Shown piece after piece: positions 8,920-19,356 of a stretch of 64,000 nt of DNA. The notes beneath the pieces are model-generated. The model searched no databases and was not told the DNA's origin. It saw nothing but the letters and a program-made list of their open reading frames with translations. Location: positions 1-64,000 of the forward strand of contig NZ_NPMN01000017.1 in the NCBI RefSeq assembly GCF_002266425.1, read 5' to 3'. Numbering within the stretch: the stretch's first letter is position 1; every line of letters begins with the position of its first letter. Position numbers and translations under genes: made by a program. The stretch is from Tissierella sp. P1. GTDB lineage: Bacteria > Bacillota > Clostridia > Tissierellales > Tissierellaceae.

Positions 8920-8957
8920 AGAATATATTAACAGAATATTCTAGTGAAATATTCTAT
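8918..8957 (+). promoter_or_regulatory. 40-bp operator, copy B (reductase promoter)
   Basis: Same nested TAGAATAT/ATATTCTA inverted repeats as copy A. It covers the transcription start region directly after the -10 element, a position where a bound repressor would block initiation. Confidence 0.7.
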
Positions 8958-8979
8958 AAAATTAAAAGGAGGTTTTTTC

Positions 8980-10917
8980 ATGTTTAGGTTTACTAAGAAG
9001 TACATGACTTTGTTTCTAGTATTGGCTATGGTATTATCTATTGTTGGCTGTAGTAAAGAAGGTTCACCGACTTCTTCTGATAATGAATTAGGTAAATTTA
9101 CACCTGGAGTATATACTGGTGAAGCAAAAGGTATTAGTGATATTCTTACTATTGAAGTAGAGGTGGATGAAGAAAATATTTTATCTGTAAAGATCACTAA
9201 TCATAGTGAAACTCCTGGAATATCAGATGTAGCTATAGAGCGTATTCCTAAAGAGATAGTTGAATATCAGAGTTTAAATATTGATACAATATCAGGAGCT
9301 ACTGTTTCTAGTAATGCCATTTTAGATGCTGCTAAACAAGCATTAGAAAAGGCTGGAGCAAATATTGATGAACTTTTAAAGGAAGTAAGCAAGTCTTCAA
9401 ATAGTGGAGAAGTAATAGAAAAGACTACTGACGTAGTTATCGTTGGTGGTGGTGGTGCTGGTCTTGCGGCTGCTGTTTCTGCATTACAGAATAATGCTAA
9501 AGTTATTGTATTAGAAAAAATGCCTACATTAGGCGGATCTACTATAATGGCTGGCGGACAGTATAATTCAGTTGATAATGAACGTCAACAAAACCTTACT
9601 ATGCGTCCTGAATTAATAGAGCAGATTGAGGCAATCACACAAGAAGAGCCTGTTAATGACATACATAAAAGGTTAATGAAGGAATTAGCAGAACAAATTA
9701 AAGAATATAAAGAAAGTAAATCCACTTATATGTTTGATTCTCCACAACTCCATGCGTTGCAGGCTTTTAATGGTGGAGACAAAAAGGGTAATCTTGAGCT
9801 AATAGAAAATTTTGCATATGGTGCTGAGGAATCCATTAGTTGGCTGGAAGGTTTAGGCGTAGATATATCGGATGAGATTGCCACTGTTACAGGAGCATTA
9901 TGGCCAAGAACTCATCAATTTATTAAACCACTTACTACTGGTCCTATAGATGCTTATATTGATTTTATATCATCAAAAGGTGATGATGCTGAAGTAATAT
10001 TAGAAACCAAAGTAACTGATATTATTATGAAAGATGGTAAGGCTGTAGGGGTCAAAGGATTACAGGGAAATACTGAAATTATAGTGAACGCAAATAAAGG
10101 TGTAGTCATAGCAACTGGTGGGTTCGCAAGAAATAAAGAATTAGTTGCTAAGTATGATGAACTTTGGGGAGATTTATCAAATCTTAATTCCACAAATAGT
10201 GTTAGTGCTACTGGTGATGGTATAGTAATGGCTGAAGCTGTTGATGCTAATCTAGTTGGAATGGAATATATTCAACTATTACCAGTGGGTCATCCAGAAA
10301 CTGGTGGAATGTCTGGAAATATTAGTATTAATGCTGCTAACCAACTTTTCATTAATAATAAAGGCGAACGTTTTGTAGCTGAAGATTCAAGAAGAGATAC
10401 CCTTACAAAAGGATTGTTAGAACAACCAGATCAAGTTATGTGGATACTACATGATGCTCATGAATATTATAATGAAGATGTAAAAAATGACTTCAACGAG
10501 TCAATAGGTAAATTAGTTGAGAGTGGCATTGCTGTTAAAGGTGATACTATTGAGGAATTAGCAGAACAAATGAATGTAGATCCTACTATCCTCAGAAATA
10601 CAGTTGATACTTACAACAAGGCTGTCAGAGGTGAAATAGCTGACTCTTTCGGAAAGAAACTGCTTCAAGATGAGTTTAATAAGGGGCCTTTTTATGCATC
10701 AATTCGTGTACCGACGATACACCATACTATGGGTGGAATAGAAATAAATACGGACGCACAGGTAATAGATAAGAATGGTAATATAATCAAGGGATTATAT
10801 GCTGCTGGAGAAGTTACTGGTGGTATCCACGGTTCCAATAGGCTTGGTGGCAATGCCATACCAGATACTGTGGTATACGGTAAAATAGCTGGAAAATCTG
10901 CAGCACTAGAAAAATAA
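8980..10917 (+). CDS. Secreted FMN/FAD-dependent reductase lipoprotein (fumarate reductase-like)
   Basis: A 645-residue flavoprotein. The signal peptide ends in LSIVGC, with the lipidated Cys at 24. An FMN-binding domain (about 40-125) carries the S-G-A-T motif at 105-108, where FMN is covalently attached by ApbE-type flavinyltransferases. A FAD_binding_2 fumarate reductase domain follows (VVIVGGGGAGLAAA near 144; HHTMGGIEI and GGIHGSNRLGGNAIPD near the end). This is the architecture of extracellular fumarate, urocanate or related enoate reductases that take electrons from membrane carriers. The acceptor cannot be fixed from motifs. The start at 8980 is set by AAAGGAGG 7 bases upstream. Regulated with the chemoreceptor by a shared operator. 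Confidence 0.87.
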   Translation: MFRFTKKYMTLFLVLAMVLSIVGCSKEGSPTSSDNELGKFTPGVYTGEAKGISDILTIEVEVDEENILSVKITNHSETPGISDVAIERIPKEIVEYQSLNIDTISGATVSSNAILDAAKQALEKAGANIDELLKEVSKSSNSGEVIEKTTDVVIVGGGGAGLAAAVSALQNNAKVIVLEKMPTLGGSTIMAGGQYNSVDNERQQNLTMRPELIEQIEAITQEEPVNDIHKRLMKELAEQIKEYKESKSTYMFDSPQLHALQAFNGGDKKGNLELIENFAYGAEESISWLEGLGVDISDEIATVTGALWPRTHQFIKPLTTGPIDAYIDFISSKGDDAEVILETKVTDIIMKDGKAVGVKGLQGNTEIIVNANKGVVIATGGFARNKELVAKYDELWGDLSNLNSTNSVSATGDGIVMAEAVDANLVGMEYIQLLPVGHPETGGMSGNISINAANQLFINNKGERFVAEDSRRDTLTKGLLEQPDQVMWILHDAHEYYNEDVKNDFNESIGKLVESGIAVKGDTIEELAEQMNVDPTILRNTVDTYNKAVRGEIADSFGKKLLQDEFNKGPFYASIRVPTIHHTMGGIEINTDAQVIDKNGNIIKGLYAAGEVTGGIHGSNRLGGNAIPDTVVYGKIAGKSAALEK

Positions 10918-10929
10918 GTATAATTTAAA

Positions 10930-10964
10930 AATAATTCTCTATAATTAATAGGGAATTATTTTTT
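10930..10964 (+). terminator. Terminator after the reductase gene
   Basis: An 11-bp stem (AATAATTCTCT with AGGGAATTATT, one G-T pair) followed by TTTTTT. Confidence 0.75.
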
Positions 10965-10999
10965 ATATGATATAATTTTCTAGGGGTGATGATATTTAT

Positions 11000-11575
11000 A
11001 TGTTTTATGAAATGGAAAGATCCTCAAAGAAGAAAGAGGAGTTAATAAGTATTATTGTGGAACTCATGGATGAAGAAGGACTTAAAAATGTAACAATTAA
11101 AGATATTTGCAAAGCAACTAATATATCAATAGGAGCTTTTTATCATTATTTTCAGTCTAAAGATTCCATAGTAGATGAAATGTTTATTTTAATGGATGAA
11201 TTTTTTCTAGTTAATCAAGAAGCAATTCTACAACACCCTACGACTGCAGAGCAAATAATTGATTTTGTCAATCATTTTGGTATATATGTTGAAAAATGGG
11301 GTTATTATGCCAATCTATTAATCATGCGTTCTCACATAACCAAATACAGTCATAATAAAAAGAGACGGTTATATGGAATATTGGAGGAAATAATTTTAAA
11401 AGGCATCAATGATAGGGAGTTCAAAGTTAAAATTGAGACAGAAGAACTTATAGTTATGATTTTTGTAATAATGAGAGGATACCTTTTAGAATGGGTTAAT
11501 AGAGAGCATGATTATCCTGTTAGAGACAATATGGTAAAGCAAGTGACCTATCTACTAAAATCTTTGACAATATAA
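11000..11575 (+). CDS. TetR family transcriptional regulator
   Basis: A 191-residue protein with the N-terminal TetR DNA-binding domain: a helix-turn-helix from about residue 25 (GLKNVTIKDICKATNISIGAFYHYFQSKDSIVDEM, key residues GAFYHYF and K54). The remaining helical part is the ligand/dimer domain. It sits 82 bases after the reductase gene on the same strand. The palindromic 40-bp operators in front of the reductase and of the chemoreceptor are the obvious targets. The ligand could be the reductase substrate, but nothing in the sequence proves it. Confidence 0.88.
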   Translation: MFYEMERSSKKKEELISIIVELMDEEGLKNVTIKDICKATNISIGAFYHYFQSKDSIVDEMFILMDEFFLVNQEAILQHPTTAEQIIDFVNHFGIYVEKWGYYANLLIMRSHITKYSHNKKRRLYGILEEIILKGINDREFKVKIETEELIVMIFVIMRGYLLEWVNREHDYPVRDNMVKQVTYLLKSLTI

Positions 11576-11749
11576 TATGAAAAAGTAATTAAGAATCCAC
11601 AATAATATTCCCCTTAAGGTAGCTAGATTAAAAAATAAAATTTGCTGCCAATAGGGGAGTGTTATTATATTTAAAATAAGCAAAGATATAGGAGAATCGT
11701 AGTCTCTTTATGTTATAATTAAATCAATAAAGTATTGGGAGGGATACTG

Positions 11750-12686
11750 ATGTATAGAGAAATCAATGAAGACATTTATGACCTAAGAGAAAGGCTTAGA
11801 ACTAAAGAAAAACTTGAATCATTAAGGTCCATGGCTATGGAAGAACTAAGAAAGAAAAAGCAAAGCATGGAAGAATTAAGAAATATATTACAAAAAGAAG
11901 AAAAGGATGTATTGAAGCTGGAAGGTATGAGTTTAAGCTCATTTTTCTTGAATATTATCGGAAAAAAAGAAGATAAACTTGATGAAGAAAGAAAAGAATA
12001 TCTAGGGGCCAAAATGCAATATGACGAATGTATTTTAGCTATAAAGGAGCTAGAAAATGAAATAGAGGAATATAATAAGGATTTAATTAATTACTCAGAG
12101 GTAAAAGAGGAGTATGAGCAATTAATAAATAAAAAGCAAGATATGATAATCAATGAAGATACTCATAGAGGAAGAAAACTTCGTGATTTATTAAATAAAA
12201 TAAATGAATTAAAGCTAGATATAAAAGAGGTGAAAGAAGCTATACATGCTGGAGAAAATGCATTAACCGCTTTACTAGATATGAAGCAACCTTTGGAATC
12301 TGCTCATGGCTGGGGAGTATGGGATATGCTAGGCGGTGGATTTTTTACAGATATTATAAAACATTCCAAAATAGAAGATGCGAATAAGATTTCTTACGAT
12401 GTACAGCAATACTTAAAGAGATTCCAAAAAGAACTAGCGGATGTAAATGAGTTTACAGATATTGAAGTTAATATCGGCTCTTTTGCTACATTTGCTGACT
12501 TTTTTTTTCGATGGACTTTTTGCTGATTGGTTTGTGCAATCAAAGATAAATGAATCCATATCAAATGTAGAGAATGCATACAGTAGAGTAGAAAGTATAT
12601 TATCAGATTTAAATAGAAATTTAGATATAATGCAAAGAGAAATGCAATCCGTAGAAGAAGAGATTAACATGATACTGGAAAGATAG
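11750..12686 (+). pseudogene. Coiled-coil protein of unknown function (one frameshift)
   Basis: A mostly helical, charged protein of about 312 residues. Long coiled coils cover roughly residues 5-165 (EELRKKKQSMEELRNILQ and similar). A conserved-looking glycine-rich segment HGWGVWDMLGGGFFTDIIKHS follows, then FADFFFDGLFADWFVQSKIN and a last coiled coil. The frame breaks in a run of nine T at 12500-12508. With eight T the two parts join smoothly. The ATG at 11750 has GGGAGG 7 bases upstream. I recognise the WDMLGGG segment from uncharacterised Bacillota proteins but know no function. The run of T could also be a phase-variable tract. Confidence 0.7.
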
Positions 12687-12711
12687 CCATTTTAACGAAG
12701 GAGATGGAAAT

Positions 12712-12993
12712 ATGATAGAGTCTCTTATTTATGGAATTATAATTCTGCCTCTTTTGATAATTTTAATTTACTCTATAATTAATCCAGAAGAAGCGGCATC
12801 TTGGGGATATAGATGGAGATATAATGGAGAGCCTGAGCCAACAGAAGGATATATAAGGTATACTCGAGCCTGTTCCATAATCGGTTTATTATTAATAATA
12901 TCAGTTATAATAATTTCCTTTAATCCTTTGTATGGTACTATATTCCTTGTATTATCTATATTCATATCTTTATATTATTTTTTAATTAAGTAA
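12712..12993 (+). CDS. Small membrane protein (DUF6199-like)
   Basis: A 93-residue protein with an N-terminal membrane helix, a short polar loop NPEEAASWGYRWRYNGEPEP and two more hydrophobic helices. The loop with conserved W and P residues resembles DUF6199-type proteins; that is a memory-based match. The gene lies 25 bases after the coiled-coil gene, with GGAG upstream, so the two may be co-transcribed. Confidence 0.6.
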   Translation: MIESLIYGIIILPLLIILIYSIINPEEAASWGYRWRYNGEPEPTEGYIRYTRACSIIGLLLIISVIIISFNPLYGTIFLVLSIFISLYYFLIK

Positions 12994-13078
12994 AACTTGA
13001 TAGTGCAATTGTTGTAATATTCATACATTAGTATTATAATTTACTTAGATACTCGAATTAATTCTAAGGAGGGTTACA

Positions 13079-14890
13079 ATGGCAAAAGTTCTATTAGAAA
13101 GAAAAGATGTGGATGAAAAATTTACTTGGGATTTGACAGCGATTTTTAAGACAGAAGAGGAGTTTGACCAAACTGTAAAAGAAGCACAAAAACTTACGGG
13201 GGAAGTTGAAGAAAAATTTAAGGGTAAATTAAATACAGCAGAAGCAATTAACGAATGTCTAAATAGACTAAGAAAAGTATATCAGCTAACCACTCTTACA
13301 GGCTCATATTCCTATCTTGCAGTTGCAGTTGATCAGACAAATGTAGAGAATCAAGAAAGACGGATGAAATTATCCAACATATCTTCTGATATTGAAAGCA
13401 GACTAAGTTTTGTAGAATCTGAAATTATAGAGGCAAATGAAGATGTAATTAAAGAAGCAATGGAGCAGTCAATGGAAAATGCAGGCTATCTTAAGGAGAT
13501 TATGAGGAAAAAAGAGCATGCTCTCCATCCAGAAGTAGAAAAAGCTTTATCTGCTCTTTCTAGTACTTTGAATTCACCATATCAAATATATAATAGGACA
13601 AAATTAGCAGATATGGATTTTGGTACGTTTACAGTAGATGGAAAAGAATATCCTTTAAGTTTTGGGTTATTTGAAGATGAGTGGGAATATGAGCATGATA
13701 CAAAGATAAGACGTGCTGCCTTTGAAGCTTTTTCTAAGAAGTTAAGAGAATATCAACATACTATAGCAGGAGCGTACCAAACTCAAGTACAAAAAGAAAA
13801 AACCATGGCTACTTTAAGAGGATTTGATTCAGTAATCGATAGCCTATTATTCCCTCAAGAAGTAACTAGAGATTTATATAATAGACAAATTGATTTGATA
13901 ATGGAGAATTTAGCACCACATATGAGAAAGTTCGCAAAGCTACTTCAAAAGATTCATGGTATAGAGGAAATGACTTTTGCAGACCTAAAATTAAATGTAG
14001 ATCCTGATTTTGAGCCAGAAATATCTGTGGAGGAATCTAAAGAATATATTGAAGGAGCATTATCTGTTCTTGGAGATGATTATCTAGAAGCAATTAAAAG
14101 GGCTTATGATGAAAGATGGATAGATTTTGTACAAAATAAAGGAAAGTCCACAGGAGCATTCTGTTCGAGTCCATACGGTGCTCATCCATTTATATTGATT
14201 TCTTGGACTGAAAGAATGAGAGAAGTTTTTGTATTGGCTCATGAATTAGGACACGCAGGACATTTTTATTTGGCTCAACAAAATCAAAATATATTTGACA
14301 CAAGACCATCAACATATTTTGTTGAGGCACCATCTACTATGAATGAAATGCTTATGGCAAATTATTTGATGAAAACCATGGATAATCCTAGAATGAAGAG
14401 ATGGGTATTATCATCTATGATATCTCGTACCTATTATCATAATTTTGTAACTCATTTATTGGAAGCTCATTATCAAAGAGAAGTTTATAAGATAATTGAT
14501 GCAGGTGGATCTGTTCAAGCTGCTACATTGAATAAATTAAAGAAAGAAACTCTAGAAAAATTCTGGGGAGATACTGTAAAGATTAATGAGGGTGCAGAGT
14601 TCACTTGGATGAGACAGCCACATTATTATATGGGATTATATCCATATACTTATAGTGCAGGGTTGACAATTGCAACAGAAGTAAGTAAGAGAGTTTTAAA
14701 TGAAGGCAAAACTGCATTGGATGATTGGAAAGAAGTTCTAAAAGCAGGGGGAACTAAGACTCCAGTAGAGCTAGCTCAAATGGCAGGGGTGGATATAACC
14801 ACAGATAAACCTTTACTAAACACTATAGAGCATATAGGTAATATAATAGATGAAATAATTTCATTAACAGAAGAAATAGAGAATAGATAG
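13079..14890 (+). CDS. pepF: Oligoendopeptidase F
   Basis: A cytoplasmic M3B zinc metallopeptidase that cleaves short peptides. The 603-residue length is typical. The zinc site HELGHAGH lies near residue 388 (VLAHELGHAGHFY), with the downstream glutamate in FVEAPSTMNEMLM. The N-terminal KDVDEKFTWDLTAIFKTEEEF segment is the PepF signature. AAGGAGGGTT precedes the ATG. The gene stands alone and is followed by a hairpin. In an amino-acid-using anaerobe it would process imported peptides. Confidence 0.95.
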   Translation: MAKVLLERKDVDEKFTWDLTAIFKTEEEFDQTVKEAQKLTGEVEEKFKGKLNTAEAINECLNRLRKVYQLTTLTGSYSYLAVAVDQTNVENQERRMKLSNISSDIESRLSFVESEIIEANEDVIKEAMEQSMENAGYLKEIMRKKEHALHPEVEKALSALSSTLNSPYQIYNRTKLADMDFGTFTVDGKEYPLSFGLFEDEWEYEHDTKIRRAAFEAFSKKLREYQHTIAGAYQTQVQKEKTMATLRGFDSVIDSLLFPQEVTRDLYNRQIDLIMENLAPHMRKFAKLLQKIHGIEEMTFADLKLNVDPDFEPEISVEESKEYIEGALSVLGDDYLEAIKRAYDERWIDFVQNKGKSTGAFCSSPYGAHPFILISWTERMREVFVLAHELGHAGHFYLAQQNQNIFDTRPSTYFVEAPSTMNEMLMANYLMKTMDNPRMKRWVLSSMISRTYYHNFVTHLLEAHYQREVYKIIDAGGSVQAATLNKLKKETLEKFWGDTVKINEGAEFTWMRQPHYYMGLYPYTYSAGLTIATEVSKRVLNEGKTALDDWKEVLKAGGTKTPVELAQMAGVDITTDKPLLNTIEHIGNIIDEIISLTEEIENR

Positions 14891-14919
14891 TAATTTAAAA
14901 CTTCAGAAATTTTACTATT

Positions 14920-14951
14920 AAAATACATAGGCTACTTAGTCTATGTATTTT
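14920..14951 (+). terminator. Hairpin after pepF
   Basis: AAAATACATAG and CTATGTATTTT form an 11-bp stem with a 10-base loop. The T stretch is within the 3' arm. Confidence 0.65.
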
Positions 14952-15136
14952 AACTTGTTCTATAGTCCATAGGAAAGTTGCTGGTGAATTATTTTTTGTA
15001 ACCTCAACGGACTCTAAAAAAGGTTCTAAGACTTTGATAAAGGCTTTTTTACAGAAATATAAAATAATTGTATAATTATATATTATTAATTACTCCATTG
15101 GTGATAATCTTAATATAAGGAGTGGATTATACAGAT

Positions 15137-16743
15137 ATGAAAGTTAAAAATTTAATGGAGCAGTTTCAAGATTTTAAAGTCATAGCAGGAGCAGGAGGCT
15201 TAGATAGGAATGTAAGTACAGTTAGTGTTATGGAGCTCCTGATATATATAATTGGATGAAGGGCGGAGAATTCTTGATTACTACGGGATATATAATGCGA
15301 GATAATCCATTGGAATTAAGAGACTTAGTCATTAAGTTAAATGAGCATGGCGCAGCATCCCTAGGAATAAAGGTAGGTAGATTTATTGAAGAATTACCTA
15401 AAGAAGTAAAAGAAGTAGGAGATGGATTAAATTTCCCTATTATATACATACCTAAATGGTATGCTTTTACTGATATTATAAATCCAGTTCTTTCAAGCAT
15501 AGTGAATTCTCAGGCTAAAAAATTAATGATGTCTGAAAATATCCATAAGTCCTTTACTCAGATGGTTATACAAGGAAAGAGTACCAGTGATATAATGGAT
15601 ACATTGTACAAGATATTAGATAAGGATATAGCTTTTATAGATTTAATTTTCAATCGAAACTATATACGAGGTAATTCCCATGAATTTAAAGAAGATATAT
15701 ACAATATGGGACTCAAGGATAACCTCGATAAATACTATAATTATCCCGTTCAAATTGGTAGTTCTATTTATGGTTATATAGTCGTTGAAAAAAATGGGAA
15801 GGACATTCTTAGTGATTTAGATAATATTTCTATAGAGCATGCTAGTACAGTTCTTAAGCTAAATATACAAAAGGAGATATCAAATCATCAGATAGAGCAA
15901 AAGTATAGAGATGAATTTATTCAAGACTTAATTTTAAATAATATAAAGACTGTAGAGGAAGCTAATAATAGGGCCGCATTATATGGTTGGAAAATAGAGA
16001 ATGGACTCATTTGCTTAATTGTAGATATAGATAATTTTAAAGAGAAGTTTATATCACTAAAAAACACTCAGGAGTTAGAAGAAGAAAAAAATAAGATATT
16101 TCGCTTAGCTAACGGTAAGATGAAAAGAAATTTTAAGCAGTGTTTTTATACAGTGTATAGTGATAATATAGTGTTTCTAGTGGAACCAAATAAAAAGTCC
16201 ATAGATGATTTTATAAAGAATTTGAAAAATGTTGCAGAGGAGTTAAGAAAAGAGATTAAGGAAAATAGCAGTTTTACAGTTTCTATAGGTATTGGGACTT
16301 ATCAGGAATCTATTATAGATGTATATATTAGTTTTGTGGAGGCTCAAAAAGCTGTAAGAATAGGTAGAACAGTCTATGAGAAGGATAATACTCATATTTA
16401 TTCAGATTTAGGAGTTTATAAAATGCTCTACAACCTTTCTCTGGAAGATGACGCAAATAAATTCTGCGGTAAATATTTACAGAGCCTTATTGATTATGAT
16501 ATAGAAAATAATTCAGAATATATCAAAACATTAAGATCTATCGTAAAAAACGATTGGAATTTGAAGCAAACGTCAGAAGAGATGTTTATCCATTATAATA
16601 CTATTAAATATAGGTTTAGTAAAATCTGTGAAATAGTAAATTTAGATTTAAATAGCAGGGAAGATAAGTTTAAAATCGAGTTTTGCCTAAAATTAATGGA
16701 TATGAGTAATCAATATTCTTTGTACATGAAGACTAAAGTATAG
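15137..16743 (+). pseudogene. PucR/CdaR family regulator (one frameshift)
   Basis: An activator-type regulator of about 535 residues. The N-terminal PucR domain reads MKVKNLMEQFQDFKVIAGAGGL. It breaks near 15230-15234, inside what would read VSVM(G/D)APDIYNWMKGGEFLITTGY. One base restored in the GG run rejoins the frames. A CdaR GGDEF-like middle domain and a C-terminal PucR helix-turn-helix follow (NDWNLKQTSEEMFIHYNTIK, residues 470-490). Such proteins activate purine, sugar-acid or amino-acid catabolic operons placed next to them, here the amidohydrolase cluster 90 bases downstream. The N-terminal start has a distant AAGGAG, so translation initiation is less certain. Confidence 0.82.
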
Positions 16744-16832
16744 TCTTCTTTTTTATACCTTAGAGACAGTGTGTATATAAAGCATTAATTATATAATAAT
16801 ATTAAACAAAAAGTTAACAAGGAGGAAAAGAC

Positions 16833-18185
16833 ATGTATAAAACAACAGTAGGTATGTTAAAAGATGTGTTAGCTTCAGTTAAAAATGATACTTTATCAGA
16901 TCCTTTTAAGGATTTAGAAAAGACAGGGAGAATTATTCTAAAAGGGGGACTAGTAGTAGACCCTAAAAATGGAATTGAAGAAGTACAAGATATTGCTATA
17001 CTAAATGATGAAATTGTAGAAGTAGGGAATGACATTTATGCGGAAAAAGGAGATATGGTAATAAACTGTGAAGGACTTTTAGTTGTGCCAGGAATAGTAG
17101 ATATGCACCTTCACTTAGGAGATTTATTTGAAGTGAGTACAGACCCAATCTATGGCGCTGTAGCTAATGGAGTAACAATGGGACTTTCTCCTGGAGCAGG
17201 AAATACTTTTATGGCACCAGCTTTATTAGGAGCTGAAGTAGATAGAGGATTACCAGTAAACATTGGTTTATATCAAGGGGCAGCAAGTGTATTATCTACC
17301 ATGTTATCAGTAGATGAACTAATAAAGTTATATAAAGGTGAACTAGATGTAGAAACAGCTTCATCAAGAATGACAAGAAATGCAATCACTAATACTACAG
17401 CGCCTTTAGTAGTAGGAATTAAAGACCACATGGGACATTTTATAATGTCTGATGAAAATATAGAGAAGATATTTGAAATAACTTCTAAGGCTAAGCTACT
17501 ATACATGACTCATACTCAGGACCCAGATCATGCTATTAGATTATTTGAATTATCTAAAGGAAGACCACTTCATCTAGGTCATACAACAGCCGCGGGATGC
17601 GGTACTCATATGGAAGCAGCAGAAGGTATGAAGACAGTATTAGACTTATGTAAAAATGAAAATATAACTGGAGAGTTTGTAACTACAATGTTAAGAGAAG
17701 GTGGAGGAAGTAGGGAAGGACTTATTCTACCTAAAAAATCTCAACAACTAGCTTATGAAGCTTTAGAAAAAGGAATAGTGGATGTTCTTATATCTGATGG
17801 ACAAAATGATGCTACAATGAAAGGTTTCGGAGACACAAGAGATAATATTCCAGTGATATTAGAATTAGCAGAAATGGGAGTTTTAAACTTAAGTAGTTCA
17901 GTTGCCACTATGACTTCTAATCCAGCAAGATTGGTAGCTGAAAGAACAGGTAATACTTGGTGGACTGAGAAAATAGGTCATTTAGGTAAAGGTGCTTTAG
18001 CTAATATAACTGTTATCAATAGAGAAGTAAAAACAGCAGTCTATACTATAGTAAATGGAGAAGTAGTAGGTTTTGAAAATAGAGCAGTGAGACGTGGCAG
18101 TGGAGCAGGTGGATTTGTAAGTAAATTTGGTATGGTTAAGAGAATAGGAGTAGGAGACTTAGTAATGTTCTCATATAGAAGATAA
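16833..18185 (+). CDS. Amidohydrolase family protein (dihydroorotase/hydantoinase-like)
   Basis: A 450-residue metal-dependent hydrolase of the amidohydrolase superfamily. Metal-site signatures: HLHLGD near residue 92 (H-x-H), the lysine in GIKDHMGHF (possible carbamylated bridge), THTQDPDH, LGHTTAAGC, and SDGQNDAT with the catalytic aspartate. The C-terminal GALANITVINREVKTAVYTIVNGEVV is the usual beta-sandwich return. It starts a row with an M20 hydrolase and a membrane protein, under a PucR regulator, so a two-step opening and deacylation/decarbamoylation of an imported compound is plausible. It lacks a close match that I could name, so the substrate is open. Confidence 0.8.
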   Translation: MYKTTVGMLKDVLASVKNDTLSDPFKDLEKTGRIILKGGLVVDPKNGIEEVQDIAILNDEIVEVGNDIYAEKGDMVINCEGLLVVPGIVDMHLHLGDLFEVSTDPIYGAVANGVTMGLSPGAGNTFMAPALLGAEVDRGLPVNIGLYQGAASVLSTMLSVDELIKLYKGELDVETASSRMTRNAITNTTAPLVVGIKDHMGHFIMSDENIEKIFEITSKAKLLYMTHTQDPDHAIRLFELSKGRPLHLGHTTAAGCGTHMEAAEGMKTVLDLCKNENITGEFVTTMLREGGGSREGLILPKKSQQLAYEALEKGIVDVLISDGQNDATMKGFGDTRDNIPVILELAEMGVLNLSSSVATMTSNPARLVAERTGNTWWTEKIGHLGKGALANITVINREVKTAVYTIVNGEVVGFENRAVRRGSGAGGFVSKFGMVKRIGVGDLVMFSYRR

Positions 18186-18215
18186 TAGTGGATTTAGTAG
18201 AGGGGAGCAAAATTA

Positions 18216-19342
18216 ATGGACAGAATAACAGAAATATTAAAAGGATTAATTAATATAAATACTACTAATCTACCTGGTAATGAAATGGATGCAGTAAATG
18301 AAATTCTAAAGTTTTCCCTCAGGATATAGAATATGAAATAGTAGATCATGGAAATAATAGAGGATCTTTAGTAATAGAAATAGAGGGAAAAAGTCATGAA
18401 AAAATTGGATTTATAGGGCATATAGACACTGTACCAGTATCAGATGAAGCTAGCTGGATATATCCTCCTTTTGATGGAGTAATTGAAGATGGTTATATGT
18501 ATGGTAGAGGTACTTCTGATATGAAGGGTGGAGTTACTGCAATGATATTAACAGCATTGTATTTTCTAGAAAACAATATAATTCCGCCCTATACCTTAAA
18601 GTTTGTATTTACAGCTGACGAAGAATCAGGAGGATTAGGTGTACGAGCTTTAAGAGATAAAGGATTATTGCAAGATATATCAAAAGTTTTTATCACAGAA
18701 CCTTCTGATGAAGAAATCGGTATCTGTGAAAAAGGAACTCTATGGTTAAATATCCGTATAAAAGGAAAATCTTCTCATGGTTCTAAGCCTGAACTAGGAA
18801 TAAACGCTATAGAGAAATTATATGAGTATATAAATAAACTTAAGAATACTTTAGATTTAGATAAGAAGCATCCTTTACTAGGAAGTTCTAGTTATGCAAC
18901 TACTACAATTAATGGAGGAGTAAAAACTAATATTATACCTGAAAATGCAAATGCTACTTTAGATATAAGAACTATTCCAGGTTTTAATCATGATGAAATT
19001 ATAGATAATGCTAATAAAATTGCTAAAGACATGGAAAATGAAAACCAAGGTATGACCATAGAAGTAGATGTGGAGAATAATAGACCTCCTTTAACAATGG
19101 ATGAAGATGATAACTTTATAAAAGAGATAGTATCTATATATGAAAAATTATCTTATCCAGTGAAGCTTAAGGGCATAAATTTTTATACTGATGCTTCACA
19201 ACTTATCCCTTATCACGATATTCCTTTTGTGATACTAGGACCTGGTGAGGAAAATATGTGCCATCAGAAGAATGAAAGGATAAAAATTGAATCAATTGAA
19301 AGAATGATAGAGTTTTATATTTCTTATATAATAAACTTCTAG
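18216..19342 (+). pseudogene. M20 family metallo-hydrolase, ArgE/DapE-like (one frameshift)
   Basis: A zinc-dependent amidohydrolase of about 376 residues. ATG 18216 is followed by MDRITEILKGLININTTNLP. The frame breaks at 18308-18314, where one A is missing from an AAA run (restored LKVFPQDIEYE). Metal ligands follow: GHIDTV, RGTSDMKGG, DEESGG and EPSD. The lid domain SSHGSKPELGINAI is also there, so the protein should be complete and active once the base is restored. A downstream ATG at 18497 would lose the first metal ligand and is not a plausible start. Likely substrates are N-acyl or N-carbamoyl amino acids or peptides. Confidence 0.85.
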
Positions 19343-19356
19343 ATTGGAGGATAAAT

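Noticed and set aside
11590-11670. Imperfect inverted repeat after the tetR gene as an IS end
   Set aside because: Several mismatches and G-T pairs, no transposase nearby; more likely a weak terminator.
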